From: an uncultured Actinomycetes bacterium | GTDB lineage: Bacteria; Actinomycetota; Acidimicrobiia; Acidimicrobiales; RAAP-2 | Direction: 5' to 3' | Assembly (NCBI GenBank): GCA_903870905.1 | Contig: CAIQEU010000038.1 | Coordinates: 1-64,000, forward strand | DNA: 64,000 nucleotides | Shown here: piece after piece, positions 48,652 through 56,712 of the stretch | Numbering within the stretch: the first letter of the stretch is position 1 | Layout: each line of letters starts with the position of its first letter | The notes under the pieces: generated by a model | The model's database searches: none | What the model was told of the DNA's origin: nothing | Seen by the model: only the letters and a program-made list of their open reading frames with translations | Program-made: the position numbers and the translations under genes

Positions 48652-49422
48652 CTACCTTCCCACGGCGTGGAGGCCACCGTCTACGACGATCGACGCGCCG
48701 GTGGTGGCGCTGAACAGGTCCGAGAGCAAGGCGATGATGGCAGCAGCCACCGGTGCACGGTCGTCGACATCCCACCCGAGCGGCGCGTGGTGGCTCCACT
48801 GCGCAACCCCAGCACCGGCTCCAGGAATGGCACGTGCCGCTGGGGTGCGGAGTGGTCCGGCGTCGACGACGTTGATGCGGATGTTCTCTGGTCCGAGTTG
48901 GACGGCGAGCGACCGAACGATCGACCCCAGGGTTCCCTTGGCGACACCCATCCAGCCGTAGCCGGGCCACACCCGATCGGGGGCGAAGGAGAGGGCGACC
49001 ACCGAAGCGCCGCCAGGGGCCTGTGCGAGCAGGGGCTTGAGGGCGAAGGTCAGCGCAGCGAGGGAGGTGGCCGAGATCTGGAGCGTCTGGAGGACCTCGG
49101 ACACAGAGGCGATCGAGAGATCGTCGCCCAGTGTTGATGGCGATCCGCCAGCGATGGCGTGGACAACGCCATCGAGGTGGGCTACCCCCAGTCGTTCGGG
49201 GATCGAAGCGAGGTGGTCGTCGTTCGTGACGTCGAGTTCGACGAGCTGAATGGGTGCGTCGAGGCTCGAAACGGCCCGCTGCGTGACCTCCATCGCCCGG
49301 CCGAAACTGGTGGCGATCACCGTGGCGCCTTCAGCAATGGCGCGCTCGGCAGCGGCGAAGGCGATCGAGCGCTTCGTCAAGATGCCGGTGATGAGGATGG
49401 TCGCGCCATCGAGGAGACCCAC
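48652..49422 (-). CDS. InhA/FabI-like enoyl-[acyl-carrier-protein] reductase homologue
   Basis: This 256-residue SDR closely follows InhA: GLLDGATILITGILTKRSIA at the N-terminus, LVELDVTNDDHLASI, LDGVVHAIAGG and the catalytic Y155-x6-K162 (PGYGWMGVAK), the same spacing as Y158 and K165 of InhA. The C-terminus APVAAAIIALLSD and TGASIVVDGG is also typical. It should reduce trans-2-enoyl-ACP or enoyl-CoA with NAD(P)H. GTG 49422 is preferred because it matches the family N-terminus and lies 6 bases after TACCCT; upstream starts at 49458 and 49491 are open. It is divergent from the F420 oxidoreductase gene. Confidence 0.85.
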   Translation of the reverse strand: MGLLDGATILITGILTKRSIAFAAAERAIAEGATVIATSFGRAMEVTQRAVSSLDAPIQLVELDVTNDDHLASIPERLGVAHLDGVVHAIAGGSPSTLGDDLSIASVSEVLQTLQISATSLAALTFALKPLLAQAPGGASVVALSFAPDRVWPGYGWMGVAKGTLGSIVRSLAVQLGPENIRINVVDAGPLRTPAARAIPGAGAGVAQWSHHAPLGWDVDDRAPVAAAIIALLSDLFSATTGASIVVDGGLHAVGR

Positions 49423-49428
49423 ACCTTG

Positions 49429-49434
49429 AGGGTA
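49429..49434 (-). promoter_or_regulatory. Leaderless-type -10 element (TACCCT) for the InhA-like gene
   Basis: On the minus strand TACCCT is followed by CAAGGT (6 bases) and GTG 49422. Confidence 0.5.
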
Positions 49435-49465
49435 GTTGGCCGAATGGTGGACGGCCATGTTGCGC

Positions 49466-49471
49466 GAGAAT
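49466..49471 (+). promoter_or_regulatory. Leaderless-type -10 element (GAGAAT) for the F420 oxidoreductase gene
   Basis: GAGAAT is followed by GAAGGC (6 bases) and ATG 49478. The divergent TACCCT is 31 bases away. Confidence 0.45.
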
Positions 49472-49477
49472 GAAGGC

Positions 49478-50128
49478 ATGAAGATCGGCATTCTCGGTGG
49501 AACAGGTCCTGCAGGACGCGGCCTCGCAGTTCGGCTCGCAAGCGTTGGTCACGAAGTCGTCTTGGGCTCACGTGACGCTGATCGGGCCGCGGAGGTGGCT
49601 GCGGAGGTACGGCGCGACGCTGGCGGTCGAGCCGAGATGGTGACCGGGTCGACGAACGACGTCGCTGCTGGTGCCGAACTCGTGATCTTGGCCACGCCAT
49701 TCGAGAGTGCGCTGGCCACAGTGACCGCCCTTCGGGCTGACCTCGCCGACAAGGTCGTGGTGTCCATGGTCAACGCGCTGACGAAGAACGGCCGCGAGAT
49801 GCTCGGCATGTACACCCCGCGCGGCTCGGTGGCGGCCATGGTGCAGGCGGCGTTGCCCAACTCCACCGTCGCAGCCTCCTTCCACCACCTGCCTGCCGGC
49901 AAGATGGAGGACCTCGACTCTGGCCTCGAGGCCGACGTCTTGGTCTGCTGTGACGACCGGTCGGCGACTGACGTGGTGATTGGCCTCTTGGAGCCCATCG
50001 ACGGGCTTCGCGGGCTCGATGCCGGGTCGCTCAGCCAAGCCGCTGCGATCGAAGCCTTCACTGCGGTCGCCATCACCCTCAACATTCGCTACAAGACGCA
50101 CTCGACCATCAAGATGGCCGGGCTCTAG
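49478..50128 (+). CDS. npdG: F420H2:NADP oxidoreductase
   Basis: This 216-residue protein starts KIGILGGTGPAGRGLAVRLA, the NADP-binding Rossmann loop, followed by GSRDADRAAEVAAEV, whose Ser and Arg contact the 2'-phosphate. ELVILATPFESALATVTALR and NALTKNGREM are family features, as is the SFHHLPAGKMEDL segment near the F420 site. It exchanges hydride between F420 and NADP and implies that the organism uses F420. The start is ATG 49478. The stop is followed one codon later by the TTG start of mshC in the same frame. Confidence 0.88.
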   Translation: MKIGILGGTGPAGRGLAVRLASVGHEVVLGSRDADRAAEVAAEVRRDAGGRAEMVTGSTNDVAAGAELVILATPFESALATVTALRADLADKVVVSMVNALTKNGREMLGMYTPRGSVAAMVQAALPNSTVAASFHHLPAGKMEDLDSGLEADVLVCCDDRSATDVVIGLLEPIDGLRGLDAGSLSQAAAIEAFTAVAITLNIRYKTHSTIKMAGL

Positions 50129-50131
50129 GCC

Positions 50132-51256
50132 TTGAGTATCCAGCTCTACGACACCGCTCGGCGGGCAGTGCTCCCGTTGGCGCCGGGCCCGATTGCCAAG
50201 CTCTACTCCTGCGGCATCACCCCGTACGACTCGGCCCACCTTGGCCACGCCTACGTCTACTTGGTCTTCGACGTGCTCGCTCGCCGCCTCGACGACCTCG
50301 GCCACGACGCTCGGGTGGTGCGCAACGTCACCGATGTCGACGACGATCTCCTTCGCAAGGCCCGAGAACTCGGCGTGCACTACCTCGACCTGGCGGCGAA
50401 GGAAATTGCCAAGTTCGATCGAGACATGGCGCTCCTCAACCTGCGACCGGTCTACGCCGAGCCCCGTGCCACTTCTGCCATCCCGGAGATTCTCTCGCTC
50501 ATCGACGCTGCAATCACCAACGGGCACGCGTACCTCGCTGGTGGTTCGGTGTACTTCGACGTCTCGAGCTTTGCGAGCTTCGGCGCGGTGAGCCACTACG
50601 ACCGAGCCACGATGCTCGAACTCGCGAGCGTCCACGGCGGCAATCCCGATGACCCGCACAAGCGCGACCCGCTCGACTTCGTGCTCTGGCAACCTTCGCT
50701 TCCCGACGAGCCAGCGTGGGAGTCCCTGTGGGGACCGGGGCGCCCAGGGTGGCACATCGAGTGTTCCGCGCTCGCCCTGCGAGAACTCGGTGAGAGCTTG
50801 GACGTCCACGGTGGCGGTCGAGACCTCGTCTTCCCGCACCACGAGTGCGAGACCGCCCAGTCGGAATCGGTGACGGGGAAGCCATTCGTCAGCCACTGGC
50901 TCCACGTGGGCCTCGTGGGCCTCGATGGCATCAAGATGAGTAAGTCGCTCGGCAACTTGGTGTTCGTCGACACCCTGGTCGATCGCAGCGAACCGGCTGC
51001 GGTGCGCCTCGCCCTCCTCGACCACCACTACCGCACCGACTGGGAGTGGACCGACCCCCTCCTCGATGCCGGTGTCGAGCGCTTGGCGCTGTGGCGGGCG
51101 AGTGTGGATGGCTCGCCATCGTCGGTGCTCGATGACGTTCGTGCCGCCCTCGACGACGATCTCGCAACTCCGGACGCACTCGTCGCCGTGGATGCCGCTG
51201 CTCGAGCGGGGGCGTCCGTTCGAGAAGCCGCCGACCTGCTCGGCGTTAGCCTGTAG
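50132..51256 (+). CDS. mshC: L-cysteine:GlcN-inositol ligase (mycothiol biosynthesis), MshC type
   Basis: This 374-residue class I synthetase fold carries YSCGITPYDSAHLGHAYVYL near the N-terminus; CGITPYD with Thr and Asp is diagnostic of MshC, where CysS has CGPTVYD. C27 is a zinc ligand. Also present are GRPGWHIECSALALRELGE, FPHHECETAQSE and the KMSKS loop (GIKMSKSLGN). It joins cysteine to GlcN-inositol in mycothiol synthesis. It is shorter than a full CysS because the C-terminal tRNA-binding part is missing. Translation appears to begin at TTG 50132; upstream in frame is the stop of the previous gene and one codon (TAG GCC TTG), with no Shine-Dalgarno sequence. Confidence 0.88.
   Translation: MSIQLYDTARRAVLPLAPGPIAKLYSCGITPYDSAHLGHAYVYLVFDVLARRLDDLGHDARVVRNVTDVDDDLLRKARELGVHYLDLAAKEIAKFDRDMALLNLRPVYAEPRATSAIPEILSLIDAAITNGHAYLAGGSVYFDVSSFASFGAVSHYDRATMLELASVHGGNPDDPHKRDPLDFVLWQPSLPDEPAWESLWGPGRPGWHIECSALALRELGESLDVHGGGRDLVFPHHECETAQSESVTGKPFVSHWLHVGLVGLDGIKMSKSLGNLVFVDTLVDRSEPAAVRLALLDHHYRTDWEWTDPLLDAGVERLALWRASVDGSPSSVLDDVRAALDDDLATPDALVAVDAAARAGASVREAADLLGVSL
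51247..51252 (+). promoter_or_regulatory. Putative -10 element (TAGCCT) for the thrS operon
   Basis: TAGCCT lies at the very end of mshC, 31 bases before ATG 51284, leaving a short leader with GAAGGAG. Confidence 0.4.
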
Positions 51257-51283
51257 TCGACCTGAACAACGAAGGAGTCCGGT

Positions 51284-53284
51284 ATGTCCCCCCACCTCAC
51301 GGTGACGCTTCCCGATGGCAGTCAACGGGAGCTCGATGAGGGCACCACCGTTGCTGATCTCGCCCAGAGCATTGGCCCTCGTTTGGCGAAGGCTGCGGTC
51401 GCAGGATCGGTGAACGGCAAGTTGGTTGACCTCGGGGCGCCGTTGCACGATGGTGACGCCGTCGCCATCATCACGCCGAACTCCGACGAGGGTCGAGAGG
51501 TCCTGCGGCACTCGACCTCACACGTGCTCGCACAGGCGGTAACCCGCCTCTGGCCGGGTGCTCGCTACGCCATTGGTCCGGTCATCGAAAACGGCTTCTA
51601 CTACGACTTCGATCTCCCCGATGGTGCGCGCTTCAGCGACAGCGATCTCGAGCGCATTGAGGCCACCATGCGCGAGATCATCAAGGAGAACCAGCCCTTC
51701 ATCCGCAGCGAGCTCTCGGTCGACGACGGCCTCGCCCTCTTCGCCGATCAGCCCTACAAGTGCGAGATCATCACCTCGGTCGGCCCCGATGCCGGTGAGG
51801 TCGACGCCGCTCCTGAAGAAGTTGGTGGTGCGGTCGTGGTCTCCACCTACCGAAACAGCGAGTCCTTCGTCGACCTCTGCCGGGGCCCCCACGTGCCGTC
51901 GACGTCCAAGCTCGGCCACTTCAAGTTGATGCGCGTCGCTGGCGCCTACTGGCGTGGTGACGTCCACCGTCCGCAACTCCAGCGCATCTACGGCACGGCG
52001 TTCGAGACCAAAGAAGCGCTCGAGCAGCACCTGTTCTTCCTCGAAGAGGCCAAGCGTCGAGACCACCGAGTGCTCGGCCACGAACTCGACCTCTTCAGCT
52101 TCCCCGATGAGATTGGGCCAGGTCTCGCCGTGTTCCACCCAAAGGGTGGAACGATTCGGCGCGTGATGGAGGACTACTCCCGCAAGCGTCACGTCGAGGA
52201 GCACTACAGCTTCGTGAACTCGCCGCACGTGACCAAGGCTGAGTTGTTCATGACCTCAGGGCACCTCGAGTGGTACGCGGATGGCATGTACCCACCCATG
52301 GAGCTCGACGACGGTCAGCAGTACTACTTAAAGCCCATGAACTGCCCGTTCCACACGCTCATCTACAAGTCCCAGCAGCGCTCCTACCGTGAGCTGCCAC
52401 TGCGGTTCTTCGAGTTCGGCAGCGTGTACCGCTACGAGCTCTCCGGTGCGGTCCACGGCCTCACGCGCGTTCGTGGCATGACCCAAGACGACGCCCACAT
52501 CTTCTGCACGCAAGAGCAGATGGGGGAGGAGCTCACCCGACTGCTGACCTTCGTGCTGGACCTCCTGCGAGAGTTCGGCCTGTCGGACTTCTACTTGGAA
52601 CTCTCGACGCGACCCCCGCTCAAGTCGGTGGGATCGGACGAGGACTGGAACGTGGCCACCGAGACCCTGCGCACCGTTGCCGAGGGGGCGGGCTTGGAGC
52701 TCGTGCTCGACGAAGGCGGCGGCGCCTTCTACGGTCCGAAGATCTCCGTGCAAGCTCGTGACGCCATTGGTCGAACGCACCAGATGTCGACCATCCAGCT
52801 CGACTTCCAAACCCCGCAGCGCTTCGAGGCAGAGTTCGTCGGTCGTGACGGCACCAAGCAGCGCCCCATCATGATCCACCGTGCGCTCTTCGGTTCTGTG
52901 GAGCGTTTCATGGCCATCCTCATCGAGCACTACGCCGGAGCGTTGCCGACCTGGCTGAGCCCGGAGCAGGTTCGCATTCTCCCCGTTCGCGATGACCACG
53001 AGGACTACGCCCACGAGGTGGCGTCGACGCTCGGGGCCGTCGGGGAGCGCCGGACCCGAGTCGAAGCCGCTGATGAACCGCTCGGGGCACGCATTCGACG
53101 GGCCAAGCTCGAGAAGGTTCCCTACATTTTGGTCGTCGGCGATGATGACGTTGCCCATGGCACTGTCGGCATCAACACTCGCGGCGCCGCCGATCCATTC
53201 CGTGGAGTCACCGTGCAGGACTTCAGTGCCTACCTGACCCAGGAGATCGACGAGCGATCGACCGTGCAGTACGGCGCCAACTGA
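51284..53284 (+). CDS. thrS: Threonine-tRNA ligase
   Basis: This 666-residue class II synthetase has a TGS domain (about 1-65), the editing domain with HSTSH (H76, H80) and C199-R-G-P-H203, the catalytic core with zinc-binding C354 (PMNCPFH), and a C-terminal anticodon-binding domain (about 565-660). It charges tRNA-Thr and removes mischarged Ser. ATG 51284 has GAAGGAG upstream. The stop overlaps the next ATG (TGATG). In M. tuberculosis thrS heads the same order of genes (HIT, pgsA1, patA, pimA), which is fully kept here. Confidence 0.97.
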   Translation: MSPHLTVTLPDGSQRELDEGTTVADLAQSIGPRLAKAAVAGSVNGKLVDLGAPLHDGDAVAIITPNSDEGREVLRHSTSHVLAQAVTRLWPGARYAIGPVIENGFYYDFDLPDGARFSDSDLERIEATMREIIKENQPFIRSELSVDDGLALFADQPYKCEIITSVGPDAGEVDAAPEEVGGAVVVSTYRNSESFVDLCRGPHVPSTSKLGHFKLMRVAGAYWRGDVHRPQLQRIYGTAFETKEALEQHLFFLEEAKRRDHRVLGHELDLFSFPDEIGPGLAVFHPKGGTIRRVMEDYSRKRHVEEHYSFVNSPHVTKAELFMTSGHLEWYADGMYPPMELDDGQQYYLKPMNCPFHTLIYKSQQRSYRELPLRFFEFGSVYRYELSGAVHGLTRVRGMTQDDAHIFCTQEQMGEELTRLLTFVLDLLREFGLSDFYLELSTRPPLKSVGSDEDWNVATETLRTVAEGAGLELVLDEGGGAFYGPKISVQARDAIGRTHQMSTIQLDFQTPQRFEAEFVGRDGTKQRPIMIHRALFGSVERFMAILIEHYAGALPTWLSPEQVRILPVRDDHEDYAHEVASTLGAVGERRTRVEAADEPLGARIRRAKLEKVPYILVVGDDDVAHGTVGINTRGAADPFRGVTVQDFSAYLTQEIDERSTVQYGAN

Positions 53285-53787
53285 TGGGTCTGGACCACCT
53301 GTGGGCTGCGTGGCGCAACGCCTACGTCGTCAAGGCAACGGCCGATGAGCGAGAGGGCGTTGGCGGCGGCTGCGTGTTCTGTGCGCTGAGCGACCTCGAG
53401 CCAGCGGCGAGCAACGGCGTGCTGGCCACGTCGACGTCGACGTTCGCGGTGCTCAACGCCTACCCCTACGGTTCAGGACACTCCCTCATCTTGCCCAAGC
53501 GCCACGTCGCCAGCCTCAGCGACCTGAGCGCCGAGGAGCGAGCCGAGCTCTTCGAACTGTGCTTCGACGTCACCCAGGCGATCGAGTCGGCGTATCACCC
53601 CGATGGGATCAACGTCGGCGCCAATCTCGGCAGAGCAGCCGGGGCGGGAATCCCTGCCCACCTCCACCTCCATGCACTCCCACGGTGGAGTGGCGACACC
53701 AACTTCATGACCGCCATTGCCGAAACTCGAGTGATCCCCGAGTCCTTGGAGACCTCTTGGGAGAAGCTGCACGCCCAGCTCTCGTAA
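53284..53787 (+). CDS. HIT domain protein (Ap4A phosphorylase-like)
   Basis: This 167-residue protein has the histidine triad HLHLHALPRW near the C-terminus, a zinc-binding pair in GCVFCAL, and VLNAYPYGSGHSLILPKRHV with the conserved Leu-Asn-x-Tyr-Pro-Tyr segment. It should cleave or phosphorolyse diadenosine polyphosphates or a related nucleotide. It matches Rv2613c, which sits in the same place in mycobacteria. Its ATG overlaps the thrS stop. Confidence 0.92.
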   Translation: MGLDHLWAAWRNAYVVKATADEREGVGGGCVFCALSDLEPAASNGVLATSTSTFAVLNAYPYGSGHSLILPKRHVASLSDLSAEERAELFELCFDVTQAIESAYHPDGINVGANLGRAAGAGIPAHLHLHALPRWSGDTNFMTAIAETRVIPESLETSWEKLHAQLS

Positions 53788-53813
53788 GCCTCGGGCTCGA
53801 ATGGGGCTCGGTG

Positions 53814-53819
53814 TAGGCT
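53814..53819 (+). promoter_or_regulatory. Putative -10 element (TAGGCT) ahead of the CDP-alcohol transferase gene
   Basis: TAGGCT is followed 8 bases later by a GTG (53828) in frame with the transferase. I prefer the later ATG 53894, which has its own ribosome binding site, so this promoter would give a leader of about 70 bases. Confidence 0.4.
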
Positions 53820-53893
53820 GGGCCAACGTGCGAACGGCGTCTGCGCTGCAGAGGTCGGTGGTCGATCCGACCACGACGCCAGTGGAGGTAGCG

Positions 53894-54664
53894 ATGTTCG
53901 ATGGACGGTGGCGCACAGGCGTCGATCGTGCAGCCCGACCAGTTGGAGTGTTCCTCGTGCGAGCGGGAGCATCCGCTGATCTCATGACCTTCTCGGGTCT
54001 GGTCTTCGCCGTGGCAACTGCGGTGGTGATCGCCAATGGATGGTTCCCACTCGCCATCGTGCTGTTGACCTTGACCGGTTTCCACGATGCCTTAGACGGT
54101 GCAGTCGCCAAGGTCGCAGGAACGGCGTCAATTCGTGGCGCGTTCTTCGATTCGGTGACCGATCGCCTAACCGACGCCATCTTCCTCGGTGGCGTGGCGT
54201 GGTACCTGTCGGTGCACAACGGGGGGCGAATCGTGCTCCTGCCGTTCGCGATTTTGACCGTTGCCTACCTCATCTCCTACGAGCGGGCCAAGGCGGAATC
54301 ACTCGGGATTCCTGCCAAGGGCGGCCTCATGGAGCGAGCTGAGCGCACCATCATCCTCGGCGTTGCCCTCCTCAGCCATACCTTCTTCATTCCCGTGCTC
54401 TGGGTGATGTTCGCCCTCACGACCATGACGGCAATGGGCCGCTTCCTCCGGGTGTGGCGTGCGGCATCGGGCAAAGATGAAGCGACGCGGTTCGCCGTCA
54501 AGATGACGCAAGCGACGACGGCGTGGCGAGAAGCCCACGCTTCGGGTAGTCGACGACCACCGCGGGAGAAGGCGACGCAGACAGCCAAGGCGCTCGGAGC
54601 GCGACGTGCCGCTCGCCAGGCTCGAGCAGCGCACGACCGCCACGGCGGCCCGACCACGAACTAG
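53894..54664 (+). CDS. pgsA1: CDP-alcohol phosphatidyltransferase, phosphatidylinositol(-phosphate) synthase type
   Basis: This 256-residue membrane enzyme has the CDP-alcohol motif HDALDGAVAKVAGTASIRGA and then FFDSVTDRLTD, giving the D-x2-D-G...G-x3-D-x3-D metal site; the usual Arg is replaced by Lys (DGAVAK). About five membrane segments follow. It should form phosphatidylinositol phosphate for PIM lipids. ATG 53894 has GGAGG 5 bases upstream, and the coding start agrees with PgsA1. The next two genes (PatA- and PimA-like) support this role. The C-terminal 45 residues are highly basic and rich in Ala and Arg. Confidence 0.87.
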   Translation: MFDGRWRTGVDRAARPVGVFLVRAGASADLMTFSGLVFAVATAVVIANGWFPLAIVLLTLTGFHDALDGAVAKVAGTASIRGAFFDSVTDRLTDAIFLGGVAWYLSVHNGGRIVLLPFAILTVAYLISYERAKAESLGIPAKGGLMERAERTIILGVALLSHTFFIPVLWVMFALTTMTAMGRFLRVWRAASGKDEATRFAVKMTQATTAWREAHASGSRRPPREKATQTAKALGARRAARQARAAHDRHGGPTTN

Positions 54665-54666
54665 CG

Positions 54667-55572
54667 GTGGCTCGGATCAACCGGACCCGCCTGTTCACGA
54701 CCCTCGCGAGCCTCCTCGAGCGAATTCCCGTCGGTCTCGCAGTTCGCATCGCCAGCGTCGTTGGATCGGTGCTGTCGTTGCGGGATTCAGCAGCCCGTCG
54801 CACGGTGGAGCGCAACGTCACCACGATTCTGACGGAGCGTTCGCATGGTCGGGCTCCCGACGCAGCACTCGTGCGACGCTACGTGCGCCGTAACTTCGCA
54901 AGTTACGCCCGGTACTGGGCAGAAGGTGCGACTCTGCCGCGTATCGACCGCCACGAGCTCCTCTCGCAGATCTCCATCATCGAGGGCGAACCAGCGCTCC
55001 GAGCGGCGATGGCAGCTGGCAACGGCGTGATCTTGGCCCTCCCGCACATTGGGAGCTGGGAGTGGGGCGGTGCCTACCTCGCCGCGCTCGGACTGCCGAT
55101 GACGGCAGTGGCAGAGCGGCTCGAACCCGAAGAGCTCTTCCAGTTCTTCGTGACGAAGCGCAACGCCATGGGACTCGGCGTTGTCCCGCTCGACGAAGGA
55201 GCGACCGGTGAGCTCAGCCGGATTCTGCGCAGCGGTGGCCTCGTGGGGCTCTTGTGCGACCGCGACCTCATGGGTGGCGGGCAGCCAGCCCAGCTCTTCG
55301 GCGAGCCCGTCACCATTCCGAAGGGTCCAGCCACCTTGGCGCTCCGCAGTGGAGCGGCGCTGTTCGTGGGCGTCGTGTACTCCGGACCGGGGAGCGCGCA
55401 CTACGCCATCATCGAGGGTCCGTTGAACACCCATCGAGCCGACGGACTCCGCAAGGACGTCGAACGGGTGACGTCGGACATCGTTGCCCACCTCGATGGT
55501 CTCATCGGGCGTGCCCCCGAGCAGTGGCACGTCTTCCAGCCAATCTTCACGAGCGAGGGTGACGCCCGGTGA
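54667..55572 (+). CDS. patA: Phosphatidylinositol mannoside acyltransferase, PatA type
   Basis: This 301-residue protein belongs to the lysophospholipid acyltransferase (HtrB/LpxL) superfamily. The catalytic HxxxxE motif is LPHIGSWEWGG, with further conserved CDRDLMGGG and LFGEPVTIPKGPATLALRSG. In mycobacteria the gene between pgsA1 and pimA acylates the mannose of PIM. The start GTG 54667 is 3 bases after the preceding stop, and its stop overlaps pimA (GTGA). Confidence 0.9.
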   Translation: MARINRTRLFTTLASLLERIPVGLAVRIASVVGSVLSLRDSAARRTVERNVTTILTERSHGRAPDAALVRRYVRRNFASYARYWAEGATLPRIDRHELLSQISIIEGEPALRAAMAAGNGVILALPHIGSWEWGGAYLAALGLPMTAVAERLEPEELFQFFVTKRNAMGLGVVPLDEGATGELSRILRSGGLVGLLCDRDLMGGGQPAQLFGEPVTIPKGPATLALRSGAALFVGVVYSGPGSAHYAIIEGPLNTHRADGLRKDVERVTSDIVAHLDGLIGRAPEQWHVFQPIFTSEGDAR

Positions 55573-56681
55573 AGATCGGCTTGGTCTGCCCGTACGCGCT
55601 CAGTCTCTACGGGGGCGTGCAGGGCCAGGTGGCAGGCCTGGCCTCCGCCTACGCCGATGCAGGCCATGAGGTCACCGTTGCCGCACCGGCAGCGACCGGA
55701 CCGGTGGTCGATGCACTTCGGCGTCGTGGTGTGAGGGTCATCGATGCTGGACCAACGGTCGGCGTCCGTGCCAACGGGTCCGTGGCGCCGATTGCGATCA
55801 ACCCGAACGCTGCCGCGCGGGTGAGGCGAGGTTTGGTGGCCGCTGGCGTTGAGGTGGTCCACGTCCATGAGCCCTTGGCGCCGGTTGCTGGGTGGGGATT
55901 CCTCTTCGCGCCGGTGGCGCCGATGGTCGCAACCTTCCACCGATCCGGCGGGGGAGGGTGGCTCCGTCTGCTCGCGCCGGTTCGCCCCCTCGCTGGTCGC
56001 GCCTTCGATGCATCCTTCGCCGTGTCGCCGTCTGCTGCGACCTTCGCCCGCTTGGTGACGACGGCGACGGCTGAGGTGCTCTTCAACGGCATCGAGCTCC
56101 CCCCTGCGCGTGGACCGCGCCATGCTCCGCTCCCAACGATTGCCTTCATCGGTCGCCACGAGCACCGCAAGGGCCTCGAGGTTCTGCTCCGAGCCCACGA
56201 TGCACTCTCAGACGTCGACCTCGTCATCGCCGGGGCCGGTCCAGAGACCGAGGCGTTGCGGGCGCAGTTCCCCGAAACGCAGCATCGACGCTGGTTGGGG
56301 GTCGTCGACGATGACCAGAAGCGGATCCTCATGTCGACGGCCGATGTGGTCTGCCTGCCCTCGCTCGGCGGGGAGTCCTTCGGCGTGGTCGTCCTCGAAG
56401 CGCTCGCTGCGGGAGCAGTGACGGTCGCCAGTGCAATCGACGGGTACACCCAAGCAGCGAACGGCCATGCACTTCTCGCTCCGCCAGGCGATCCTGACGG
56501 ACTTCGAGAGGTTCTGGCCGAAGCCGTGGCAATGACAGTGTCTGGCACCGGCCACGCATCGCCAACCGCTCGAGGTGCTGCGCGCGCCCATGCGGCGAAC
56601 TGGTCAATGGACGCCCTGAGTGCTCGGTACCTCGAGGTCTATCGAACAGTCATCGCTGCAACTGGGGCGCCATCGGTCTAA
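55569..56681 (+). CDS. pimA: Phosphatidylinositol alpha-mannosyltransferase
   Basis: This 370-residue GT4 enzyme begins KIGLVCPYALSLYGGVQGQV, the PimA N-terminus with the Gly-Gly-Val loop that recognises the acceptor inositol, and has IAFIGRHEHRKGLEVLLRAH, VIAGAGPETEAL and the donor site GESFGVVVLEALAAGAVTVA. It transfers the first mannose from GDP-mannose to phosphatidylinositol at the inner face of the membrane. The GTG start overlaps the patA stop. Confidence 0.92.
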   Translation: MKIGLVCPYALSLYGGVQGQVAGLASAYADAGHEVTVAAPAATGPVVDALRRRGVRVIDAGPTVGVRANGSVAPIAINPNAAARVRRGLVAAGVEVVHVHEPLAPVAGWGFLFAPVAPMVATFHRSGGGGWLRLLAPVRPLAGRAFDASFAVSPSAATFARLVTTATAEVLFNGIELPPARGPRHAPLPTIAFIGRHEHRKGLEVLLRAHDALSDVDLVIAGAGPETEALRAQFPETQHRRWLGVVDDDQKRILMSTADVVCLPSLGGESFGVVVLEALAAGAVTVASAIDGYTQAANGHALLAPPGDPDGLREVLAEAVAMTVSGTGHASPTARGAARAHAANWSMDALSARYLEVYRTVIAATGAPSV

Positions 56682-56700
56682 TTGGCCCGGCGCCAGCCGG

Positions 56701-56706
56701 TAGGTT
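56701..56706 (+). promoter_or_regulatory. Leaderless-type -10 element (TAGGTT)
   Basis: TAGGTT is followed by GGGGTC (6 bases) and GTG 56713 of the M48-like protease gene. Confidence 0.55.
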
Positions 56707-56712
56707 GGGGTC

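Noticed and set aside
50132-51256. Cysteinyl-tRNA synthetase (cysS) annotation
   Set aside because: The motif is CGITPYD rather than CGPTVYD and the tRNA-binding C-terminal region is absent, so MshC fits better.
53828-53893. A leaderless GTG start at 53828 for the CDP-alcohol transferase
   Set aside because: The spacing from TAGGCT is 8 rather than 6-7, and ATG 53894 has GGAGG at optimal distance and fits the length of PgsA1.
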